From Acidobacteriota bacterium (GTDB lineage: Bacteria > Acidobacteriota > Terriglobia > Acidiferrales > UBA7541): a stretch of 11,803 bases of DNA. Positions 6,539-11,803 of this stretch are shown here, in pieces (positions within the stretch are counted from its first letter, which is position 1; each line of letters opens with the position of its first letter). The notes under the pieces were generated by a model. The model saw only the letters and a program-made list of their open reading frames with translations. It ran no database searches and was not told the origin of the DNA. Made by a program: the position numbers and the translations under genes. The DNA is taken from positions 40,075 to 51,877 of the forward strand of contig PKUY01000249.1 of assembly GCA_003131705.1 (NCBI GenBank), read 5' to 3'.

Positions 6539-6738
6539 TTGCAAATCCCTCCCGTCGGGACGGCTTGCTCGCCCTATATTTTGGAGACTGTTATAGAGTT
6601 CGTCAAGAGCTTCAATTTGTCGTGCAGGATTTGGATTCACAATTCCACATGAGATAATCAGCAGTGCGGGGTTTGCCGTATTGTCGAGAGTAAGACACAC
6701 GGGGCCTTTCTGCAGGAAACTCTAGGAGCCGTGCAAAG
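6539..6738. promoter_or_regulatory. Divergent intergenic region between the miniprotein and the RND pump
   Basis: This 200-base gap should hold promoters for both directions. On the minus strand TTGACG (6601-6606) is a good -35 hexamer, but the sequence 17-19 bases on is only A/T-rich (around AAAATATA), not a clear -10. On the plus strand TATATT (6575-6580) and TATAGA (6592-6597) are possible -10 boxes without convincing -35 partners. The plus-strand end carries AGGAG at 6724-6728, ten bases before the RND ATG. No regulator gene adjoins the pump. Confidence 0.3.
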
Positions 6739-9700
6739 ATGTGGATCGTTCGACTTGCTTTACGCCGTCCTTATACGTTCGTCGTCGCTTCTATCCTAAT
6801 CCTCATCCTGGGAGTGGTGGCGATTCTCCGTACCCCCGTTGACATCTTTCCAAACATCGACATTCCCGTGATCAACGTAGCTTGGCAGTACACGGGACTT
6901 TCACCCCAGGAGATGGCCAATCGAGTCGTATACCCCTACGAAAGATCGCTAACGACTACTGTCAACGACATCGAACACATTGAATCGCAATCCTTGAACG
7001 GCGTCGCCGTGATCAAGATTTACTTCCACGAGAAGACGCAGATCGCCGCTGCGATCGCACAGGTAACAGCTATCAGCCAGAGTGCTGTGCGGAATTTGCC
7101 TCCGGGGATCACTCCTCCTTTTATCATTACGTACAACGCCTCCTCCGTACCGATTCTGCAGCTTGGCCTTTCCGATCCGCACGCCACCGAGCAGCAACTC
7201 TCGGATATGGGGCAAAACTTCATTCGCGTGGCCCTCATTAGCGTTCCCGGCACCGCCATCCCTTACCCGTACGGGGGAAAACAGCGAAACATCATGGTTG
7301 ACCTGAACACTTCGGCGCTCCAGTCGAAGGGCCTGTCCCCGGTGGACGTAGTTAATGCGATCAACAACCAGAACTTAATCGTCCCGTCCGGGACCGCCAA
7401 GATTGGTTCTTTTGAATATGAAGTGGAAACGAACAGTTCGCCGGAAAGCATCGCGGAGCTGAACGATCTGCCCATCAAGACCGTGGGTGGCTCGACCATC
7501 TACATTCACGATGTCGCATTTGTCCGGGACGGCTACACACCGCAGACAAATATCGTGAGGGTGAATGGGGCGCGCGCTGCACTGCTGTCGATTTTGAAAC
7601 TGGGAGACGCTTCGACCCTCACGGTCATTTCCGATGTTCGGAAAAGGCTGTCCACGATCGAGCCAACCCTTCCACAGCACGTCAATATTCGAGCCCTCTC
7701 CGACCAGTCAATCTTCGTGAAAGCCTCCATCAACGGCGTGGTGCGCGAAGGAGTGATCGCTGCGTGCCTTACGGGCCTGATGATCCTTGTTTTCCTGGGG
7801 AGCTGGCGAAGCACGGTGATTATTGCTGTATCCATTCCTCTTTCGGTGCTGACATCTCTGATTGTGATGAGTGCTGTCGGGGAGACAATCAACATCATGA
7901 CGCTGGGCGGACTCGCCCTCGCGGTCGGGATTCTGGTGGACGATGCGACGGTCGAAGTTGAGAACGTGAACCGCAATCTCGACCAAGGGAAAGAGATTAT
8001 CCAGGCCATTCTGGACGGCGCATCACAAATCGCCGTGCCCGCCCTGGTTTCCACGTTAGCGATTTGCATCGTGTTCGTGCCTATGTTTTTTCTTTCCGGC
8101 GTGCCCAAATACCTATTCGCACCGCTTGCGGAAGCAGTCGTGTTCGCGATGCTGGCTTCTTATTTGCTGTCGCGCACGCTCGTGCCGACGATGGCTCGGT
8201 ATCTCCTTATCGAGCAGACTGAAGAGGAGCGCAAGGAGAAGACCGAGAAGTCTCGGAATCCCTTAGTGCGTATGCAGTCGAAGTTCGAGACTGGATTTGA
8301 AAGTTTCCGGGAACAATATCACCGAGTGCTTGAATCCTCGATTCGCCATCGAAAACTATTCATCGTTCTCTTTCTGTCTTTTTGTATTCTCTCCTTTGCG
8401 CTCATACCGCTGGTTGGCCAGGACTTTTTCCCGAGCGTTGACAGTGGCGAGTTCAAGCTGCACCTACGAGCCCCGACAGGAACCCGCATAGAGGATGTGG
8501 CCGCGCTGTGCGACCGAGTGGAGAACGAAATTCGCGCCGAGATCCCCGCCGGAGAGCTGGTTACGATCCTCGACAATATCGGCCTGCCCTACAGTAACCT
8601 GAACCTTTCGTACAGCACCTCGGCTCCCATAGGGCCCGGCGATGCCGATATTCAGGTGGAGCTCGCGCCCAACCACGACCCGACGAAACGGTACGTTCGC
8701 GATCTCCGGGCCAAGCTAGGCCGCGATTTTCCGGGCGTAACCTTTTACGAATTGCCCGTGGATATCGTCACCCAAATTCTGAATTTTGGCTTGCCCGCGC
8801 CCATAGATATTCAAGTGGTGGGGCGGAACCTGACGGCCAATCGGGATTTCGCGGAAAAGTTGCTGAATGAATTGAAATTTATTCCGGGAATGGTGGATCT
8901 GCGCATTCAGCAGCCCTTTAACTATCCGCGACTAAAAATTAACGTGGACCGCACCAAGGCGAGCGAAGTCGGTTTCACGCAGCGCGATGTGGCGCAGAAC
9001 CTCCTGGTCGCGCTCAGCGGAAGCTTTCAAACTGCTCCTGCGTATTGGCTCGATCCTCGCACCGGCGTAACTTACAGCATCACCACGCAAACGCCTCAGT
9101 ACAGAGTTAACACGCTCCAGGATCTCGAAAATATTCCAATTGCGAACGGCAGTGCGCCGCCGCAGATCATGGCTGGGCTATCCTCCTTTACCCGCGGAGC
9201 GGAAATGGGAGTGGTTACGCATTACGACGTTCAGTCGGTGATCGATATCTTCGGCGGCGTCGATGGCCGCGACCTCGGTGCGGTCGCGCGCGACATCAAG
9301 CCAGTCCTTGCCCAAAGTGAGAAAAACCTTCCTACAGGCTCACAGATATTTGTGCGCGGTCAGATTCAGACCATGAACTCGTCTTTCATCGGACTATTGG
9401 CGGGGCTAGGATTTTCGATTGTGCTCGTGTATCTGCTGATCGTGGTCAATTTTCAGTCTTGGCTGGATCCTTTCATCATTCTGATGGCTTTGCCGGCTGC
9501 GCTAGCGGGCATTGTTTGGTTTTTGTTCGTCACCGGAACGACGATCAGCGTGCCTGCATTAACCGGAGCGATCATGTGCATGGGCGTGGCTACGTCGAAC
9601 AGCATTCTCTTGGTCAGCTTTTCCAAAGAAAGACTCGAGGCTGGGAAGGCTGCCTCAGAGGCCGCACTCGAGGCTGGGTTTACGCGCTTCCGGCCCGTTC

Positions 9701-9900
9701 TGATGACCGCGCTTGCGATGGTCATCGGTATGCTTCCGATGTCACTGGGACTCGGCGAAGGCGGCGAACAGAACGCGCCGCTGGGCCGCGCGGTCATCGG
9801 CGGCTTATTGTTTGCGACCGTCGCGACACTTTTTTTTGTACCGGTTGTTTTCAGCGTGGTGCACGGGCGAGGGGACGGGTCGGAGCAGGCTTCCTCTTGA
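6739..9900 (+). CDS. RND efflux transporter permease (HAE1/AcrB-like)
   Basis: An inner-membrane proton-driven exporter of 1053 residues, the usual RND length. TM1 is at about residues 11-31 after MWIVRLALRRPYTF. A large periplasmic domain is followed by TM2-6 (about 335-490), a charged cytoplasmic linker (EQTEEERKEK from 492), TM7 (about 540-560), a second periplasmic domain and TM8-12 from about 883. The proton-relay aspartates are Asp401 and Asp402 in GILVDDATVEVENV. The position matching AcrB Lys940 is Ser953 (GVATSNSIL), so the relay differs from AcrB. I recall the same substitution in related pumps with this N-terminus, so it is probably a subfamily trait. AGGAG lies ten bases before ATG 6739. 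The adaptor gene follows after 57 bases. Substrate cannot be inferred; the DDATVE region argues against heavy-metal CzcA-type pumps. Confidence 0.95.
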   Translation: MWIVRLALRRPYTFVVASILILILGVVAILRTPVDIFPNIDIPVINVAWQYTGLSPQEMANRVVYPYERSLTTTVNDIEHIESQSLNGVAVIKIYFHEKTQIAAAIAQVTAISQSAVRNLPPGITPPFIITYNASSVPILQLGLSDPHATEQQLSDMGQNFIRVALISVPGTAIPYPYGGKQRNIMVDLNTSALQSKGLSPVDVVNAINNQNLIVPSGTAKIGSFEYEVETNSSPESIAELNDLPIKTVGGSTIYIHDVAFVRDGYTPQTNIVRVNGARAALLSILKLGDASTLTVISDVRKRLSTIEPTLPQHVNIRALSDQSIFVKASINGVVREGVIAACLTGLMILVFLGSWRSTVIIAVSIPLSVLTSLIVMSAVGETINIMTLGGLALAVGILVDDATVEVENVNRNLDQGKEIIQAILDGASQIAVPALVSTLAICIVFVPMFFLSGVPKYLFAPLAEAVVFAMLASYLLSRTLVPTMARYLLIEQTEEERKEKTEKSRNPLVRMQSKFETGFESFREQYHRVLESSIRHRKLFIVLFLSFCILSFALIPLVGQDFFPSVDSGEFKLHLRAPTGTRIEDVAALCDRVENEIRAEIPAGELVTILDNIGLPYSNLNLSYSTSAPIGPGDADIQVELAPNHDPTKRYVRDLRAKLGRDFPGVTFYELPVDIVTQILNFGLPAPIDIQVVGRNLTANRDFAEKLLNELKFIPGMVDLRIQQPFNYPRLKINVDRTKASEVGFTQRDVAQNLLVALSGSFQTAPAYWLDPRTGVTYSITTQTPQYRVNTLQDLENIPIANGSAPPQIMAGLSSFTRGAEMGVVTHYDVQSVIDIFGGVDGRDLGAVARDIKPVLAQSEKNLPTGSQIFVRGQIQTMNSSFIGLLAGLGFSIVLVYLLIVVNFQSWLDPFIILMALPAALAGIVWFLFVTGTTISVPALTGAIMCMGVATSNSILLVSFSKERLEAGKAASEAALEAGFTRFRPVLMTALAMVIGMLPMSLGLGEGGEQNAPLGRAVIGGLLFATVATLFFVPVVFSVVHGRGDGSEQASS

Positions 9901-9957
9901 AACTAATGCGTTCCAGAAATCGTCTAATCATTTGTACGCACATGGGCTAAGAAACGA

Positions 9958-11184
9958 ATGACTGATCAAGAAGCACTGGGACAATCATCGCGAGGCCCGC
10001 AAACCCCGGAACTGGGACAGCCTCGGTCGAAACATGGGGTGTTGATTGCGATCGTGGCGTTGCTGATTGTCGCGGCCGTTGGCATCGCTGGCATAGTGCC
10101 CCGGATGAAGGCTAGGGCCGCCCTGCGGACTGAGACGAACGAGCTGGCCGTTCCAACGGTTACGGTGATGCATCCCAAGATCGGCGCCCCTCAGACCGAA
10201 ATCGTACTCCCCGGAAACATCCAAGCTTTCTCCGATTCGCCAATCTACGCCCGCACGAACGGTTATCTGAAAAATTGGTACGTCGACATCGGGGTGCGCG
10301 TGAAAGCGGGTCAGTTGCTCGCAGATATCGAAACACCGGAGGCGGATCAACAGCTCGATCAGGCGCGCGCGGACTTGAATACAGCGCAAGCAAACTATCA
10401 CCTGTCGGAGATTACGGCCAATCGCTACCAAGAGCTCCTGAAAACCGATTCGGTATCGAAACAAGACGCGGACAATGCCATTGGCGATTTCCAGGCCAAG
10501 AAAGCCATGGTGGCTTCCTCGGAATCCAACGTGAAGCGCCTCGAACAATTGCAGTCTTTCGAAAAAATCTATGCGCCATTCGAGGGCGTCATCACTGCCC
10601 GCAACACGGACGTCGGACACTTGATCAATTCTGGCGCGGGCGGCCCGGCAACGGAGTTATTTCACATAGCGGCTCTTCAAAAGCTGCGCGTTTACATCAA
10701 CGTGCCAGAACAGTATTCGCAGGCAGCCAAGCCGAACCTCGTCGCCGATTTAACTTTCCAAGAATTCCCGGGACGCCGGTTCAAAGGTACTCTGGTTCGA
10801 ACGGCCGGTTCGATTGACGTCGCCTCACGGACGCTTTTGGTCGAAGTGGATGTTGACAATTCCAGCGGCGAGCTTCTCCCAGGCTCTTACACTGAGGTAC
10901 ATCTCAAACTACCCCAGGGCAACCCCGCATTCATTTTGCCCGCCAGCGCGCTAATTTTCCGCTCGGACGGTTTGCAGGTCGGCACGGTTGAGAATGGCGA
11001 CCGGGCGGCCCTCAGAAACGTCACTCTGGGCCACGATCTGGGGAGCGAAGTGGAAGTAGTTTCGGGCATTTCCGCAGGCGACTCCGTCATCGTGGATCCG
11101 CCGGATTCTCTTATTTCAGGAGAAGCCGTGCGGATCGGCAGCGCGAATGGGGCAGGTAACGGTCCCGCTGGTAACTCCCAATGA
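9958..11184 (+). CDS. RND efflux periplasmic adaptor (membrane fusion protein)
   Basis: Links the inner-membrane permease to an outer-membrane channel; 408 residues. The cytoplasmic N-terminus is followed by a membrane anchor at about residues 27-47 (GVLIAIVALLIVAAVGIAGI), with no lipobox cysteine, so it is anchored by a helix, not a lipid. The first lipoyl half is near 95-125 (YARTNGYLKNWYVDIGVRVK), an alpha-hairpin coiled coil spans about 126-200, and the second lipoyl half is at 204-222 (IYAPFEGVITARNTDVGHL). A beta-barrel domain (about 240-320) and a membrane-proximal domain follow, then a Gly/Asn-rich tail. The organisation matches AcrA/MdtA adaptors. It lies 57 bases after the permease gene, with only a weak purine-rich site before ATG 9958, and is probably co-transcribed with it. 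The adaptor-first order common elsewhere is reversed here, and no outer-membrane factor gene follows. Confidence 0.93.
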   Translation: MTDQEALGQSSRGPQTPELGQPRSKHGVLIAIVALLIVAAVGIAGIVPRMKARAALRTETNELAVPTVTVMHPKIGAPQTEIVLPGNIQAFSDSPIYARTNGYLKNWYVDIGVRVKAGQLLADIETPEADQQLDQARADLNTAQANYHLSEITANRYQELLKTDSVSKQDADNAIGDFQAKKAMVASSESNVKRLEQLQSFEKIYAPFEGVITARNTDVGHLINSGAGGPATELFHIAALQKLRVYINVPEQYSQAAKPNLVADLTFQEFPGRRFKGTLVRTAGSIDVASRTLLVEVDVDNSSGELLPGSYTEVHLKLPQGNPAFILPASALIFRSDGLQVGTVENGDRAALRNVTLGHDLGSEVEVVSGISAGDSVIVDPPDSLISGEAVRIGSANGAGNGPAGNSQ

Positions 11185-11236
11185 TGGTCGTGTAGATATG
11201 AACTTGAGAAAGAAGCAGTTCTGAGGAGGAATTCGT
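11185..11236 (+). promoter_or_regulatory. Strong ribosome binding site and leader of the dehydrogenase-like gene
   Basis: GAGGAGGA at 11223-11230 contains a full AGGAGG core at good spacing before ATG 11237 and fixes that start. The TGA (11222-11224) of an in-frame eight-codon ORF beginning at ATG 11198 overlaps this site, so its translation, if any, could affect initiation. No terminator hairpin separates the adaptor gene from this gene, so read-through is plausible. Confidence 0.5.
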
Positions 11237-11803
11237 ATGAAGCGTTTTTGTGAAGTGTTGGCAATTGCTTTTTGCGTTGTAATGCTGCTTTTCGTGGCGT
11301 CGCGGAAAGAGTATGCGGGTCCGCCGGCGGATAAGGCTGCGGACACCAATATGAGTCCTTTTACCGACTTTAGCGGCGAGCAGCCGGGCAAAGTTCACCA
11401 CATTACGCCCGCGGACCTTCCAGCACCCTACGCCACCAAGTCCTCGGCCGTTTTCTCGCGTCCCGTGCCGCGACCGGCGGATGCGTGGCCGCAGGCGCCC
11501 GCGGGCTTCAAGGTGACGCTCTACGCCGAGCACCTGAAGGATGCTGACCAGAAGGACGTTGCGCCGAGGACCATCATTACCGCTCCGAATGGAGACTTCT
11601 TCGTAGCAGCGACGAGCCAAGGCAAGGTTTTTGTGTTCCACGGGATGACGACCGATGGCAAACCCGAAAAAATGCAAGAATTCGCGTCGGGTCTCAAGCT
11701 GCCTTTCGGGATTGCTTTCTACCCGCCAGGACCTAATCCTAAATACGTTTATATCGGCGACACGGATGCCGTCGTGCGATATCCCTACATGAATGGCGAT
11801 ATG
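11237..11803 (+). CDS. Exported glucose/sorbosone dehydrogenase-like protein, N-terminal part
   Basis: The first 189 codons of a gene cut by the right edge. Residues 1-3 are MKR, followed by a hydrophobic core to about residue 21 and a likely signal-peptidase region near YAG at 26-28, so the product is exported. There is no good lipobox. A loosely conserved, proline-rich stretch runs to about 85. Beta-propeller blades of the glucose/sorbosone dehydrogenase type then begin: PQAPAGFKVTLYAEHL, then RTIITAPNGDFFVAATSQGK (111-130), then LPFGIAFYPPGPNPKYVYIG and VVRYPY. This pattern is typical of PQQ-type sorbosone dehydrogenase family proteins that oxidise sugars or related alcohols in the periplasm. 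The catalytic and cofactor-binding residues lie beyond the window, so activity is unproven. It begins 52 bases after the adaptor gene on the same strand. Confidence 0.8.
   Translation, partial: MKRFCEVLAIAFCVVMLLFVASRKEYAGPPADKAADTNMSPFTDFSGEQPGKVHHITPADLPAPYATKSSAVFSRPVPRPADAWPQAPAGFKVTLYAEHLKDADQKDVAPRTIITAPNGDFFVAATSQGKVFVFHGMTTDGKPEKMQEFASGLKLPFGIAFYPPGPNPKYVYIGDTDAVVRYPYMNGDM

Noticed and set aside
6632..6647. TGGATTCACAATTCCA, an imperfect palindrome resembling a lac-type operator half.
   Set aside because: Only the outer four bases of each arm pair cleanly, and no LacI-family gene lies nearby.
6539..6700. 54-residue N-terminal extension of the membrane miniprotein to GTG 6700.
   Set aside because: The strong GGAGGG site immediately before ATG 6538 explains the start, and the extension would bury the membrane segment in the middle of the protein.
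9906..9950. 14-codon frame between the permease and adaptor genes.
   Set aside because: It overlaps neither neighbour's start nor stop and has no ribosome site; a short frame like this is expected by chance.
11223..11239. AGGAGG followed by GAATTC just before an ATG, resembling an expression-vector ribosome site.
   Set aside because: The flanking sequence is continuous natural coding DNA on both sides, so the EcoRI site looks coincidental.

Overview
The window looks like chromosomal DNA of a free-living, moderately GC-rich bacterium, most likely an acidobacterium. This rests on recognition, not a search. The clues are a secreted S53 (sedolisin/kumamolisin) peptidase, a PEP-CTERM protein with a domain I associate with acidobacteria, an RND pump of the subfamily that starts MWIVRLALRRPYTF, and a sorbosone-dehydrogenase-like secreted protein. 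There are no tRNA or rRNA genes, CRISPR arrays, transposases or phage genes.

Layout. (1) 1-1009, plus strand: the C-terminal part of an S53 serine-carboxyl peptidase, cut by the left edge. (2) 1010-1253: a gap with a GC-rich stem-loop, a perfect 8-bp inverted repeat and a weak promoter-like box. (3) 1254-5137, plus strand: a threonine-biosynthesis cluster of ThrA-type aspartate kinase without a homoserine dehydrogenase domain, threonine synthase and homoserine kinase. The last two are bridged by a 27-codon open frame that overlaps the thrC stop and the thrB start, each through ATGA. (4) 5214-6538, minus strand: a PEP-CTERM protein, a doubtful 75-codon frame and a 55-residue membrane miniprotein with a strong ribosome binding site, lying partly in DNA that is more A/T-rich than its surroundings. 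(5) 6739-11184, plus strand: an RND inner-membrane permease followed by its periplasmic adaptor, with no outer-membrane channel gene. (6) 11237-11803, plus strand: the start of an exported glucose/sorbosone dehydrogenase-like protein, cut by the right edge.

How the genes work together. Aspartate kinase makes aspartyl phosphate, homoserine kinase makes O-phosphohomoserine, and threonine synthase converts this to threonine. The aspartate-semialdehyde dehydrogenase and homoserine dehydrogenase steps must be encoded elsewhere. The permease and adaptor form two parts of a tripartite efflux pump and need a TolC-like partner from elsewhere.

Most of the window is ordinary metabolism and transport. 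The points most worth checking are the double-ATGA bridge between thrC and thrB, the 55-residue membrane protein divergent from the RND pump, the Gly-to-Val change in the presumed cofactor-phosphate loop of threonine synthase, and the inverted repeat upstream of the aspartate kinase gene. I see no clear sign of a wholly new multi-gene system.
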